Below are positions 22,343 to 31,388 of a stretch of DNA of 50,784 nucleotides, piece after piece. Source of the DNA: Fibrobacter sp. (GTDB lineage Bacteria > Fibrobacterota > Fibrobacteria > Fibrobacterales > Fibrobacteraceae). The DNA lies in assembly GCF_017545445.1 (NCBI RefSeq), contig NZ_JAFWOM010000062.1, positions 1 through 50,784 on the forward strand. Reading direction: 5' to 3'. Below the pieces are notes generated by a model. The model saw only the letters and a list, made by a program, of their open reading frames with translations, made no database searches and was not told the DNA's origin. The position numbers and the translations under genes were made by a program. How positions within the stretch are numbered: the stretch's first letter is position 1; each line of letters opens with the position of its first letter.

Positions 22343-23317
22343 AACTTTGACTTTGTCTAGAACTTTTTGTTCTAGGCTTGAAAAGTCGGTGTTCTTGTAG
22401 ATGTTCTTGGATTTTGCCAAGTGATAATCGGAAAGGAATTCGCGGAGCCTGTATTTGAACAAGCGAAATCCTTTGTGACGGAACCCGAGCTTGCGCCCTT
22501 TCCATTCAGTCTTGTTATATACAAACAACCATGCCGATTTTAGCGGGTTGACGCATTCCCTGTGCCAAGGCTTTAGGAATCCGGTATAGTGGATGACACA
22601 CGGGTTTTTCAAGGCTGTTTGTAAGTCGTCAAAGTGACTTTTGCTTATGAACTGTTTTTCGAATGGTTCTAGAAAATGCTCTTGCAAATTGTAACGGATG
22701 GATAATTGCCGCATGCTGCCGCGCAGTACGACGTTGAGGGTGTCTTGGTCGTGGAATAGGCAAATGTCGTGATTTTCAGAAGCGAATTGAACGGATTTGT
22801 TCTGAACATCGTTTTTTCGCCACCAGTCGAGATTGATGAGCATGACGCCTGAATTCAGGTATTCGTCTGCATAGTCGAGCGACAGTCTGTTTAAATTGCG
22901 GATGTCGTTGCAGCGCATGTCCGGTGCGGCCATTGCAGAAATCCCTTCGAGCTTCATATTCCACAGTTCTTCGATGGAATCGATGCAGATGATGTCTCCG
23001 TCGAAGTAAAGAACTTTGCTGATGTTTTGCGGGAGAATGCTTGGGAGCATCAGGCGGAAGTATGCTGCAAGCGAAAGGTGTTCTCCAGGACGAATCGGAC
23101 AGTCTTTCACGAAGGATTCGTCGATGGTGTAAAAAGTTACGTTTGAACGTTCGCTTCCCTTGTTGCGAATAAGAGCTTCTTGAGAGTCCTTGCTGAGTCC
23201 CGCAGTTACGATGTGGTAATGGATGTCGAGCGTTTTATTGGCATGCCCGATGGATGTCATCAGGACTGCTGTCGGCATAACATAATTGTTGTCGGAACAA
23301 AGGACTATATCTACCAT
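22334..23317 (-). CDS. Glycosyltransferase family 8
   Basis: A 327-residue GT8 (galactosyl/glucosyl-transferase, LgtC/GspA type). It opens VDIVLCSDNNYVMP, followed by LSLAAYFRLMLPSIL, VLYFDGDIICIDSIEELW (DxD metal site), YLNSGVMLINLDWWRKND and HDQDTLN, and CVIHYTGFLKPW holds the conserved His. The ATG at 23317 is preceded by AAAGGAA at 8-9 nt; the frame is open 67 codons further upstream, but that stretch overlaps the preceding gene and has no family similarity. Last gene of the - strand operon GT2 - glf - DUF4422 - GT8, 11 nt after the DUF4422 gene. Confidence 0.9.
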   Translation of the reverse strand: MVDIVLCSDNNYVMPTAVLMTSIGHANKTLDIHYHIVTAGLSKDSQEALIRNKGSERSNVTFYTIDESFVKDCPIRPGEHLSLAAYFRLMLPSILPQNISKVLYFDGDIICIDSIEELWNMKLEGISAMAAPDMRCNDIRNLNRLSLDYADEYLNSGVMLINLDWWRKNDVQNKSVQFASENHDICLFHDQDTLNVVLRGSMRQLSIRYNLQEHFLEPFEKQFISKSHFDDLQTALKNPCVIHYTGFLKPWHRECVNPLKSAWLFVYNKTEWKGRKLGFRHKGFRLFKYRLREFLSDYHLAKSKNIYKNTDFSSLEQKVLDKVKVLF

Positions 23318-23328
23318 TGCGAATTCCT

Positions 23329-24234
23329 TTATGGAACAATCCAGTAACGTTCTTGCTTGTTGCCGCGAACTTTTGACAAGAAAAAGGCGAAGTCGTCTTT
23401 TAGGCGCATACGGCGGAATTTTAACCGAGCCCAAAGACCATCGTTGATTTTTTTGGGAGTTTCCGTATAAACGCAATAATTCAGGTTCTGAAGTGGATAC
23501 TGCCTGTGTATGGCCCATACGGTCCAGAGATGTTCGGCGAGGAATCCGTATATTCTCTTTTGGTACGTATCGTAATTTTCAATGTTGATGAGTTTTTCTG
23601 CTTTGAAGAGAATGCCAAAAATCCATTTGCAATAATCGTCAAATTCATTCCAAGGCATGATGAACATGTTGCAGTCATAGAAAAAGTTCTTGCCAAGATA
23701 AACTTCATTGAATGTGCTTAGGAATTCTGGGTAATCGTCGCGGACGATATCATGGATGATGCGCAAGTCGGAACTGTTGTGGCAGTGCTCGTAGCTGCCT
23801 GCAAGCGATGTCTTGAGGTAAGCTTTGGGCGTTGTGATGATTTTGTTCGATTCGAGGCAAGATTCTACCATCGGCATGTCGAACTTGTATTGCGTAATGT
23901 TCTGGACGTCTTTGGGAATACCGTTTCCTGTGACGCGTCTTTCGTTAAATGCGAAAAAGCGTCGATAGTGGTTCAGTCCGATGTATTGCAAGTCGGGATA
24001 GAGTTTCTTGATGTTTTTCCAAGCCCAGTAAATTGCGGTCAACTCGCAAAAACTGCGGTTTTTGCTACTGATGTTGTCGCAAGGTTCTCCGTTCAGTTGG
24101 TCGTCGCGCTGGAATCCGAGACTGATGTCAGAGAGTGCCGCGCCGACATGTATCGGTAAAAAAACATTGTCTTGAGGTAAGTTGCAAGGCTTGTGGCAAC
24201 AGACAAGAATCTTTATTTTGGAATCGTCTAGCAT
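23329..24234 (-). CDS. DUF4422 family putative glycosyltransferase
   Basis: A 301-residue protein I recognise as DUF4422, a capsular-polysaccharide-associated family believed to be glycosyltransferases. It begins KIKILVCCHKPCNLP, then VGAALSDIS, NRSFCELTAIYWAWKN and YIGLNHYRRFF, all typical for the family; FYDCNMFIMPWNEFDDYC and FLAEHLWTVW follow near the end. DUF4422 members often sit beside glf, suggesting galactofuranose chemistry, and here it is 9 nt after glf. Catalysis and linkage are not established. Confidence 0.88.
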   Translation of the reverse strand: MLDDSKIKILVCCHKPCNLPQDNVFLPIHVGAALSDISLGFQRDDQLNGEPCDNISSKNRSFCELTAIYWAWKNIKKLYPDLQYIGLNHYRRFFAFNERRVTGNGIPKDVQNITQYKFDMPMVESCLESNKIITTPKAYLKTSLAGSYEHCHNSSDLRIIHDIVRDDYPEFLSTFNEVYLGKNFFYDCNMFIMPWNEFDDYCKWIFGILFKAEKLINIENYDTYQKRIYGFLAEHLWTVWAIHRQYPLQNLNYCVYTETPKKINDGLWARLKFRRMRLKDDFAFFLSKVRGNKQERYWIVP

Positions 24235-24243
24235 GTCGGTAAC

Positions 24244-25368
24244 TTAGAAATTTTCGATGTTCAAGACTTGCTCGATGATAGGAGCCATGTCGTAATACTT
24301 GTACTGCGCGAGGCGTCCGCCAAAGATGACGTTTGTCTCTTGGGCGGTGAGCTTGCGGTATTCTTCGGCCAGTTTGTTGTTGCGCTCGTCGTTGACTGGA
24401 TAATAGGGCTCCATGCCTTCTTTGTACTCGGTGGAGTATTCTTCTGATACGACTGTCTTGGGAACATTATAGACGTCGGCGCCGAACATTTCGAAATGCT
24501 TGTGCTCGATGATGCGCGTGTAAGGCTGTTCGTGCGATGTGTAGTTGACGACGGCGTTCCCTTGAAAGTTCGGAATGTTCTCGATACGTGTCTTGAAGCT
24601 GACCGTGCGCCAGTCGAGTTTGCCGAGCTTGTAGCCGAAAAATTCGTCGATGGCTCCTGTATAGACAAGCTTGTCTGCAATTTCACGCCAGTTGTCTTTG
24701 TATTCTGCAAAGAAATTGATGCCTGTGCGCGTCTCGATACCTTCAAGCAAACCTTCGATAAGTTTGTTGTACCCGCCGATGGGGATTCCCTGGTACTTGT
24801 CGTTAAAGTAATTGTTGTCGAATACGAAACGTACCGGGAGGCGCTTAATGATGAACGAAGGCAAGTCCTTGCAACTGCGGCCCCATTGCTTTTCGGTGTA
24901 TTGCTGGATGAGTGTGTTGAAGATGTCCTTACCGACAAGCGTGAGCGCCTGTTCTTCGAGGTTTGCTGGCTCGCGGCCTTTCAATGCGGCGATGGCTTCG
25001 GCCTTTTGCTCCTCGATTTTCGCGTGAGCCTCTGCCGGAGTTGTAACGCCCCACATCTGGTAGAACGTGTTCATGTTGAACGGCAGATTGTAAAGTTTGC
25101 CCTTGTAATTTGCGACAGGGCTGTTCGTGTAGCGATTGAATTCAACGATGGAATTCACGAAATCCCATACCTGCTTATTGCTCGTATGGAAAATATGCGC
25201 TCCGTATTTGTGGACGTTGATTCCCTCGATGTTCTCGCAATAGACGTTTCCACCAAGGTGAGCTCGCTTGTCGATGACCAGACATTTTTTGCCGGCTTGT
25301 GTTGCCCGGTAAGCGAAAGTCGCTCCGAAAAGGCCCGAGCCTACGATGAGGTAGTCGAAATGAACCAT
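24244..25368 (-). CDS. glf: UDP-galactopyranose mutase
   Basis: Flavoenzyme that interconverts UDP-galactopyranose and UDP-galactofuranose, the donor for galactofuranose residues. The 374-residue product has the FAD motif LIVGSGLFGATFA, then DKRAHLGGNVY, KYGAHIFHTSN, YNLPFNMNTF, TEKQWGRSCKDLP, RIPIGGYNKL-like text (GIPIGGYNKLIEG), and GGRLAQYKYYDM at the C-terminal end, all hallmarks of Glf. Four nt separate it from the upstream GT2 and nine from the downstream DUF4422 gene. Galactofuranose is therefore expected in the polysaccharide. Confidence 0.96.
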   Translation of the reverse strand: MVHFDYLIVGSGLFGATFAYRATQAGKKCLVIDKRAHLGGNVYCENIEGINVHKYGAHIFHTSNKQVWDFVNSIVEFNRYTNSPVANYKGKLYNLPFNMNTFYQMWGVTTPAEAHAKIEEQKAEAIAALKGREPANLEEQALTLVGKDIFNTLIQQYTEKQWGRSCKDLPSFIIKRLPVRFVFDNNYFNDKYQGIPIGGYNKLIEGLLEGIETRTGINFFAEYKDNWREIADKLVYTGAIDEFFGYKLGKLDWRTVSFKTRIENIPNFQGNAVVNYTSHEQPYTRIIEHKHFEMFGADVYNVPKTVVSEEYSTEYKEGMEPYYPVNDERNNKLAEEYRKLTAQETNVIFGGRLAQYKYYDMAPIIEQVLNIENF

Positions 25369-25372
25369 GCGA

Positions 25373-26317
25373 TTACGCCTTGTCCGAAATTTTTTTACGA
25401 TAAAGTTTTTTGAGGAATGTCTTTGGGGCGAGAGTCATGCCTTTGAAAAAATAGTAGATTTTTGTTTTCAGGTTGACGTAATCCCAGGCATTTACAAATG
25501 TTCCGCAGATGGCTCGGCTGAGGAGTCGTTGATCAATTTTGGGAAAATTGCGCTTGAGTTCCATGAGGTGCGCTGGATATTCCTTTATGCGTTGTATTTG
25601 CTTGGACTTGTCCCAAGTGACGCCGCCCGGTTGCCTGCGGTAGGCAGACATCTTTTTGTTGATGCAGCGGACTTTTCCCATGTGGGCGCTTTTTTCGACA
25701 AGGAAAATGTCGCCGTTCATGATATTGAGGGGATTTTTGATGGGATAATCTCTTACTTTGCGCAGATAGACCATGGAGGCGGTCGGAACGGTCCATTTTT
25801 CGAAGAGTTCCGTAGCTGTGTATTCGCGGTCTTCCATGGGGGGATAAACAGAATCGACCGCCTCTACACCGGGCTCGTTCTTGATTTCGGCGTCGTGGAA
25901 CGTCATGGTGTAATCGGGATGGCTTTCAAGAAAATCTATTTGCGTTTGCAGTTTGTGCGGATCGATCCAGTAGTCATCTCCTTCGCACATGCCTACGTAT
26001 TTTCTCGTAGTGAGCGAGTCCATTATTTTGGTAAACGAGCCGTCGTTTTTGGACCATTGATTTTCGGTTTCTATGTAGGGCTTGATAATTTTGGGATATT
26101 TGGCGGCGTATTCGCGAATGATATCGCCAGTTCTGTCGCGGGAGGCATCGTCATGGGCGATGACTTCAAAAGGAAAATCGGTTTCTTGAATCAAGAATCC
26201 TTCGAGGCATTGGGCGATGAACTTTTCTTGATTGAACGCCGTGCAACGGATGCAGACGAGCGGTTCGGCATTTTTCGGCCATTTGGCCATGATTTCATCT
26301 TGGGTTCTTAACAGCAT
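25373..26317 (-). CDS. Glycosyltransferase family 2
   Basis: A 314-residue GT-A protein. VCIRCTAFNQEKFIAQCLEG opens the fold, EVIAHDDASRDRT binds nucleotide, and MCEGDDYWIDP carries the DxD-type metal site and the acidic residues of the family. A basic C-terminal tail (about 40 residues with KTKIYYFFKGM) may bind the membrane. The ATG at 26317 follows CCGGAAAAAA, whereas a TTG 9 codons upstream would overlap the promoter-like TATATTTG. First gene of the - strand operon and divergent from aepX. Donor unknown; as it precedes glf and DUF4422, a role near the galactofuranose residue is possible. Confidence 0.88.
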   Translation of the reverse strand: MLLRTQDEIMAKWPKNAEPLVCIRCTAFNQEKFIAQCLEGFLIQETDFPFEVIAHDDASRDRTGDIIREYAAKYPKIIKPYIETENQWSKNDGSFTKIMDSLTTRKYVGMCEGDDYWIDPHKLQTQIDFLESHPDYTMTFHDAEIKNEPGVEAVDSVYPPMEDREYTATELFEKWTVPTASMVYLRKVRDYPIKNPLNIMNGDIFLVEKSAHMGKVRCINKKMSAYRRQPGGVTWDKSKQIQRIKEYPAHLMELKRNFPKIDQRLLSRAICGTFVNAWDYVNLKTKIYYFFKGMTLAPKTFLKKLYRKKISDKA

Positions 26318-26450
26318 TTTTTTTCCGGATATCTGAATTGCCAAATATATTTATATGAGTGGAAATAGTCAATGTACATCATGGACTATGGGCGGTGTGT
26401 CCGTTATTTTTCTAGATTTGGCGTGAAGATTGATTCGAATAAGGTTTAGC
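26318..26450. promoter_or_regulatory. Divergent promoter region, GT2-glf operon and phosphonate operon
   Basis: On - TATATTTG lies about 28 nt before the GT2 ATG. On + TAGATTTG (26413-26420) follows ATTTTTC, 31 nt before the aepX ATG; AAGG at 26441-26444 serves as Shine-Dalgarno. Both boxes have the full TAnnTTTG form. No clear operator was seen between them. Confidence 0.45.
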
Positions 26451-27761
26451 ATGGCAAAGACTGTTTATCTAGGAATGATTGGTGATATCATGCACCCGGG
26501 CCTCATCAATATTATCAATGAGGGCGCCAAGTACGGTGACGTGATGATTGGGCTTTTTACGGACAAGGCGATTGCGACGCATAAGCGTCTCCCGTATTTG
26601 AATTACGAGCAGCGCAAGAATGTCATCGAGAATATCAAGGGCGTGTCGAAGATTGTTCCGCAAGATGAATGGAGCTATGTCGAAAACCTGAAGAAGTACA
26701 AGCCGGATTATATCATCCACGGCGATGACTGGCTTTACGGCCCGGATAAGTATATCCGCGACGAAGTTTTCAAGGTGATGGAAGCCCAAGGCGGAAAAGT
26801 CATCGAAATCCCTTATACAAAGGGCATCACTTCAGCCGGACTTAAGAAAGAAATGGACAGCCTCGGCACGACTCCGCAGGCGAGGCTTTCTTCGCTTCGC
26901 CGTTTGATTGCGGCGAAGCCGATTGTCCGTATTTTGGAATCGCACAACGGTCTTACCGGCCTTATCGCAGAACACACGAGTGTTGAAGTCAATGGTTGCG
27001 TCCGCGAGTTCGACGGCATGTGGTCTTCTTCCCTTACCGATTCTACCAGCAAGGGCAAGCCGGATATCGAGGCCGTCGATCTCACGACCCGCCTGCACGA
27101 TTTGAACGATACGCTTGAAGTGACGACCAAGCCGGTCATTTTCGACGGCGACACGGGCGGAAAGGTGGAACATTTCGGTTTCACGGTCCGCACGCTTGAA
27201 CGCCTCGGCATTTCGGCGGTCATCATCGAGGACAAGGTGGGCCTCAAGCAGAACTCGCTTTTTGGAACCGACGCCGTCCAGACGCAAGATACCATCGAAG
27301 GCTTCTGCACCAAGATCCGCGCGGGCAAGGAAGCCCAGATCACGAACGACTTCATGGTGATTTCCCGCTGCGAATCGCTTATTGCGGGCAAGTCTGTAGA
27401 TGACGCTCTGGAACGCTGCCATGCCTACGTGGCTGCCGGTACCGACGGCATCATGATCCATTCCAAGGACAAGAGCGGCGAGGACATCAAGGAATTCTGC
27501 AGGCGCTTCCGCGAAAAGGATGCGCACACTCCGATTGTCGCCGTGCCTACGACCTACAACCAGTTCACCGAAGAGGAATTGGCGACCTGGGGTATCAACA
27601 TCGTCATCTATGCAAACCACATGCTGCGTTCTGCATACCCTGCTATGGTGAAGTGCGCTGAATCTATCCTCACGCACAGCCGTAGCCTGGAAGCCTCCAA
27701 CGACTACTGCATGCCCATCAAGCAGATTTTGAACCTCATTCCCGGAACGATGAAGAAGTAA
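26451..27761 (+). CDS. aepX: Phosphoenolpyruvate mutase with N-terminal nucleotidyltransferase-like domain
   Basis: Rearranges phosphoenolpyruvate to phosphonopyruvate, forming the C-P bond of almost all natural phosphonates. The 436-residue protein has two parts. Residues about 1-130 form a TagD-like domain, but HxGH reads HPGL and ISTT reads ITSAG, so it looks inactive. Residues about 150-436 form the isocitrate-lyase-type barrel: FDGDTGG metal site, the PEP mutase signature EDKVGLKQNS, and SRCESLIAG. The two-domain layout is known in other bacteria. ATG 26451 is chosen; a TTG seven codons upstream lies nearer the promoter box and lacks support. It heads a six-gene operon. C-ending codons are frequent here, unlike in the neighbouring AT-rich genes. 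Confidence 0.95.
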   Translation: MAKTVYLGMIGDIMHPGLINIINEGAKYGDVMIGLFTDKAIATHKRLPYLNYEQRKNVIENIKGVSKIVPQDEWSYVENLKKYKPDYIIHGDDWLYGPDKYIRDEVFKVMEAQGGKVIEIPYTKGITSAGLKKEMDSLGTTPQARLSSLRRLIAAKPIVRILESHNGLTGLIAEHTSVEVNGCVREFDGMWSSSLTDSTSKGKPDIEAVDLTTRLHDLNDTLEVTTKPVIFDGDTGGKVEHFGFTVRTLERLGISAVIIEDKVGLKQNSLFGTDAVQTQDTIEGFCTKIRAGKEAQITNDFMVISRCESLIAGKSVDDALERCHAYVAAGTDGIMIHSKDKSGEDIKEFCRRFREKDAHTPIVAVPTTYNQFTEEELATWGINIVIYANHMLRSAYPAMVKCAESILTHSRSLEASNDYCMPIKQILNLIPGTMKK

Positions 27762-27774
27762 CGGTATTTTACCT

Positions 27775-28902
27775 ATGATCAGTCCGAAGTTTTTTATCGA
27801 CACGCTCGGCTCCTACGGCATTGACTTTTTTGCCGGAGTCCCCGATTCCTTGCTCAAGAACATTTGTGCCTACATCGCCGACAACAAGGATGCCAAGCAT
27901 AACGTGATTGCCGCGAACGAAGGTGCCGCCGTGGGCCTTGCCGCAGGCTATCACCTCGCTACAGGAAAGATTGGCGTTGTCTATATGCAGAATTCCGGCG
28001 AAGGCAACATCATCAATCCGCTTGCATCGCTTACGGACAAGGAAGTCTACAACATTCCGGTGCTGCTCCTCATTGGTTGGCGCGGGCGCCCGGGCGTTCA
28101 CGACGAACCGCAGCACGTGAAGCAGGGCAAGGTGACGACCGGCATCCTCAACACGATGGGCGTGAATTACGACGTACTCTGCAAAGAAGAGGACAAGGCC
28201 GCGAAGCAGATTGCGAAGGCCGTCAAGACGATGAAGGAAACGGGCGAGGTTTATGCGCTTGTCATCGAGAAGGACACCTTCGAGGATTACAAGCTCCAGA
28301 GCGTCGAGAAAAACGACCTCACGATGAGCCGCGAAGAAGCTATCCAGACTGTGGCTGCTGCGCTCGGGCCAAAGGATGTCATTGTCTCTACCACGGGCAT
28401 GATTAGCCGCGAACTTTTTGAATACCGCGCCCAGAAGGGTGAAGGTCACGAGCGCGACTTTTTGACGGTGGGCTCCATGGGACACGCCTCGCAGATTGCA
28501 CTCGGCATCGCGATGGAAAAGGATGATCGCAAGGTCTGGTGTTTCGACGGCGACGGCGCGACTATCATGCACATGGGCTCCATGGCGATTGTCGCAAGCA
28601 AGTCTCCCACAAACTACGTTCACGTGGTACTCAACAACGGTGCGCATGATTCCGTGGGCGGCCAGCCGACGGTTGGACTCAAGATTGATATTCCTGCTGT
28701 GGCTCGCGCCGTGGGTTACAAGGATGCCCTGACCGCTGATAGCAAGGAATCGCTTGCTGATGCATTGGGCAAGTTGCGTAGTATCGAAGGCCCCGTGCTT
28801 CTCGAAGTCAAGGTAAAGAAGGGCAACCGCAAGGATCTGGGCCGCCCGACCACCACGCCTATCGAGAACAAGAACGCTCTTATGGAGTTCCTGAGGAAAT
28901 AA
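27775..28902 (+). CDS. aepY: Phosphonopyruvate decarboxylase
   Basis: Thiamine-diphosphate enzyme converting phosphonopyruvate to phosphonoacetaldehyde, the step that drives the unfavourable mutase reaction. The 375-residue sequence has the family start (FFAGVPDSLLKNICAYI), NEGAAVGLAAGYHLATGK with the cofactor Glu, YMQNSGEGNIINPLASL, LLIGWRGRPGVHDEPQH, and the ThDP/Mg motif GDGATIMHMGSMAIV to NNGAHDSVGGQPT. It lies 13 nt after aepX. No Shine-Dalgarno is evident. The neighbouring metallophosphoesterase starts 2 nt after its stop. Confidence 0.96.
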   Translation: MISPKFFIDTLGSYGIDFFAGVPDSLLKNICAYIADNKDAKHNVIAANEGAAVGLAAGYHLATGKIGVVYMQNSGEGNIINPLASLTDKEVYNIPVLLLIGWRGRPGVHDEPQHVKQGKVTTGILNTMGVNYDVLCKEEDKAAKQIAKAVKTMKETGEVYALVIEKDTFEDYKLQSVEKNDLTMSREEAIQTVAAALGPKDVIVSTTGMISRELFEYRAQKGEGHERDFLTVGSMGHASQIALGIAMEKDDRKVWCFDGDGATIMHMGSMAIVASKSPTNYVHVVLNNGAHDSVGGQPTVGLKIDIPAVARAVGYKDALTADSKESLADALGKLRSIEGPVLLEVKVKKGNRKDLGRPTTTPIENKNALMEFLRK

Positions 28903-28904
28903 AA

Positions 28905-29633
28905 ATGCGACTCGCCCTGCTGTCGGACATCCATGCGAACGTGACGGCATTGAATGCGGTGCTCGAAGAAGTCGAACGTCGCCATGTTGACAAGTTCGTG
29001 TTGCTGGGAGACCTTGTCAATTACGGCATGCGCCCGAACGAAATCGTGGACATGATTCGCAGTATGGACGACAAGTTTGTTGCGAAGATTTGGGGAAACC
29101 ACGAGAAGGCGGTCATGGACAATGACACGACCCGTTTCGCGACAGACCGCGGGCGCGCCATCCTCCACTATACGCAAAAGCACCTTTCGCAGGAGTCCAT
29201 CGACTTTATCAATAACAAGATGAATTGCGATGGCACTTGTTCCTTGGAAATCGACGGCAAGAAGTTCCTGCTGGTGCATGGCATTATGGGCGACCCGTAT
29301 TGGGGCAAGTTTACACCTGTGGAACTCACTCGCGAAGAATATGCAGAGTACGATTTCGTACTGACGGCGCATTCCCATGTGTGCCATTACTTCGAGGTGC
29401 TTTTCAAGGCCGATTCCCCGAGCACGAGGAACAAGAAAAAAACGGTTTTTATCAACCCGGGTTCCGTAGGGCAGCCGCGCAACATCAATCCCTGCGCGCA
29501 GTTCGGGATTCTCAATACCGAGACGACGGAATACGAGCATGTATGCGTCCCGTACGATATCGTGGCGGAACAGGAACTTTATACGGACGAGGTAGATGTA
29601 TTCTACAAGGATCGTCTGACTTTAGGAATTTAA
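28905..29633 (+). CDS. Calcineurin-like metallophosphoesterase
   Basis: A 242-residue cytoplasmic phosphoesterase with all dimetal motifs: SDIHAN, LLGDLVNYG, GNHEK, VHGIM and AHSHVCHY, then NPGSVGQPR. It resembles the YfcE/MJ0936 branch, which hydrolyses phosphodiesters and small phosphate esters. Tight packing in the phosphonate operon (2 nt after aepY, 13 nt before the SDR gene) suggests a role in the pathway, such as removal of a phosphate or proofreading of a nucleotide-activated phosphonate, but no substrate is visible. GAGGAAA within the aepY 3' end serves as Shine-Dalgarno. Confidence 0.88.
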   Translation: MRLALLSDIHANVTALNAVLEEVERRHVDKFVLLGDLVNYGMRPNEIVDMIRSMDDKFVAKIWGNHEKAVMDNDTTRFATDRGRAILHYTQKHLSQESIDFINNKMNCDGTCSLEIDGKKFLLVHGIMGDPYWGKFTPVELTREEYAEYDFVLTAHSHVCHYFEVLFKADSPSTRNKKKTVFINPGSVGQPRNINPCAQFGILNTETTEYEHVCVPYDIVAEQELYTDEVDVFYKDRLTLGI

Positions 29634-29646
29634 ACAGAGGCTTAAC

Positions 29647-30645
29647 ATGAAGAAAAATCTGTATGTCATAAGTGGTGCCACCGGCATGACCGGCAGTGAA
29701 CTTTCGCACCAGCTGCTGAAAGAAGAAAACATCGTTGTCGGTTTCGACAACTTCTTTGCCAGTTCCATCGACACGGTGAAGGACTTGGTCGGTCGCGATG
29801 ACTTTATCTTTTTTGAATACGACATCAACAATGCCGAACACATGGCCGCTGTCGCCGACAAGGTAAAGAGCCTCAAGGGTTCGTATTCCGGTCGCCTGAT
29901 ATTTATCAACTGCGCCGCAGTGGTCCACACCAAGCATTTCTACGAAGTGGAACACACGTTCCAGACGAACGTCATCTCGATGAAGACTTTCCTCGAAATG
30001 GCCATTGAACTTGGTGCAGATACTTACATCAACTGCTCAACTTCTGAAGTATATTCCATGCAGTCGTGGAACGCAAACGGTGGTGTTCGCGAATCGGACT
30101 TCTTGGTCATGGCAACGGCGGAACACAGCCAGCGCACGAGCTATGCTGTCGGCAAGCTCCTTACGGAATTCTTCATGAAGGATGCTGTCGATAAGGGTAA
30201 AATCAAGGGTTGCTCCATCCGCTTTGCGAACGTCTATAGCAAACACGAACGCTTTGCCGACCACATTATTCCGCACATCATCAACAACCTCCTCGAAAAG
30301 CCCGAAGTCACGTTGCTCGAGAATTCGAAGGTCAACAAGCGCACGTTCCTCCACAATATCGACAGTTGCCGTGCTGTGATGGAATTGATTGAATCGCCTG
30401 AAGCTCTCGACGGTACTGTGTATAACGTCGCGACTGACGAGGAAATCTCCATTGTGGATTTGACCAAGCTTATTGCGAAGAAGATGGGCATGGACGACGT
30501 GAAAATCAAGTTTGAAGGTTATCGCAAGTCCGACCCGGAACGTCGATTGCTCAATACCGACAAGATCCGTACGCGTACGCACTGGAAGCCGGTCGTTACG
30601 CTTGACGAAGGCCTCGAAATGTGTGTAAGGAGTATTGAAAGATGA
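29647..30645 (+). CDS. NAD-dependent epimerase/dehydratase (extended SDR)
   Basis: A 332-residue extended short-chain dehydrogenase. It has SGATGMTGSEL (NAD motif GxxGxxG), NCAAVVHTKHF, NCSTSEVYS, and the catalytic YxxxK in SYAVGKLLTEFF, then SIRFANVYS and YNVATDEEISIVDL. Enzymes of this kind act on nucleotide sugars (4-epimerases, dehydratases, reductases). The exact product is not predictable; the SxxS...SYAVGK pattern is generic. It overlaps the next gene by ATGA and is preceded by AGAGG. In this operon it may act on a nucleotide-sugar for the same glycan or, less usually, on the phosphonate branch. Confidence 0.88.
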   Translation: MKKNLYVISGATGMTGSELSHQLLKEENIVVGFDNFFASSIDTVKDLVGRDDFIFFEYDINNAEHMAAVADKVKSLKGSYSGRLIFINCAAVVHTKHFYEVEHTFQTNVISMKTFLEMAIELGADTYINCSTSEVYSMQSWNANGGVRESDFLVMATAEHSQRTSYAVGKLLTEFFMKDAVDKGKIKGCSIRFANVYSKHERFADHIIPHIINNLLEKPEVTLLENSKVNKRTFLHNIDSCRAVMELIESPEALDGTVYNVATDEEISIVDLTKLIAKKMGMDDVKIKFEGYRKSDPERRLLNTDKIRTRTHWKPVVTLDEGLEMCVRSIER

Positions 30646-31385
30646 AATACCTGATTATTACTGTTGCCGGAACGGCAACCCGCTTTAACAGGGATACCGA
30701 AAAGGAAACCCTGAAGTGCCTCTATTACAAGAATTCCCTGAAGTTTACACTGTTGTACCAGATTATGAAAAATTGCGGTGAATACGACAAGTACATCATC
30801 GTGGGAGGCTATCTCTATTCCGCTCTCGAAGAGTATGTGAAAGGAAACCTCCAAGCCTACGGTGATAGGATTGAACTTGTCTATAACGAGCATTTCAATG
30901 ACTATGGTTCGGGTTACAGTCTGTACAAGGGCATCGAAGCCGTGAAGGAACCGGGCGATGTCACCTTCGTCGAAGGCGACTTGTTCTTCTTGAAGGAAAG
31001 TTTCAAGCCGGTTTACGATAGCGAAAAGAACGTGCTCACGATCAATCGCGAACCCATCTATTCGAACAAGGCCGTGGTACTTTACGTATCGACGGATGGC
31101 CGTCCGCATTACTTGTACGACACGAACCATTCCTCGCTCACGATTCCGGAGCCGTTCCTCGCCGTGTTCAATTCTGCGCAGATGTGGAAATTCCAGTCGG
31201 CAGAAAAACTGCACGAGGCTGTCGCTTCCCTGACCGAAAAGCAACTTCAGGGAACGAACCTCGAAATTATTCAGGCGTATTTCAACAAGCTTACCCGTGA
31301 AGAATATGACGTGGTCACGTTTGATACCTGGTATAACTGTAACACTGTTGCGGACTACAACATTGTCCGTGAACTTATGGAGTAA
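30642..31385 (+). CDS. LicC/PntC-like nucleotidyltransferase
   Basis: A 247-residue GT-A-type NTP transferase. The N-terminal motif is TVAGTATRFN...EKETLKCL (usually GxGxRxxxxxKxL), then IIVGGYLYSALEEYV, FVEGDLFFLKES with the metal Asp, and NREPIYSNKAVVLY. LicC makes CDP-choline; related PntC enzymes make CMP-2-aminoethylphosphonate and are often encoded beside pepM and ppd. Given its place between aepX/aepY and three LicD genes, it is the best candidate to activate the phosphonate with CMP. The nucleotide motif departs from the common GxGxR form, so specificity is uncertain. ATGA overlap with the SDR gene. Confidence 0.8.
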   Translation: MKYLIITVAGTATRFNRDTEKETLKCLYYKNSLKFTLLYQIMKNCGEYDKYIIVGGYLYSALEEYVKGNLQAYGDRIELVYNEHFNDYGSGYSLYKGIEAVKEPGDVTFVEGDLFFLKESFKPVYDSEKNVLTINREPIYSNKAVVLYVSTDGRPHYLYDTNHSSLTIPEPFLAVFNSAQMWKFQSAEKLHEAVASLTEKQLQGTNLEIIQAYFNKLTREEYDVVTFDTWYNCNTVADYNIVRELME

Positions 31386-31388
31386 GAT

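Noticed and set aside
23318..23518. Longer N terminus (67 extra residues) for the GT8 protein
   Set aside because: The stretch lies inside the DUF4422 gene in another frame; the ATG at 23317 has a Shine-Dalgarno and begins the GT8 fold directly.
27769..28950. A 393-codon open frame on the - strand opposite aepY
   Set aside because: Same cause; aepY on + is unmistakable and the antisense product is Arg/His-rich without domain features.
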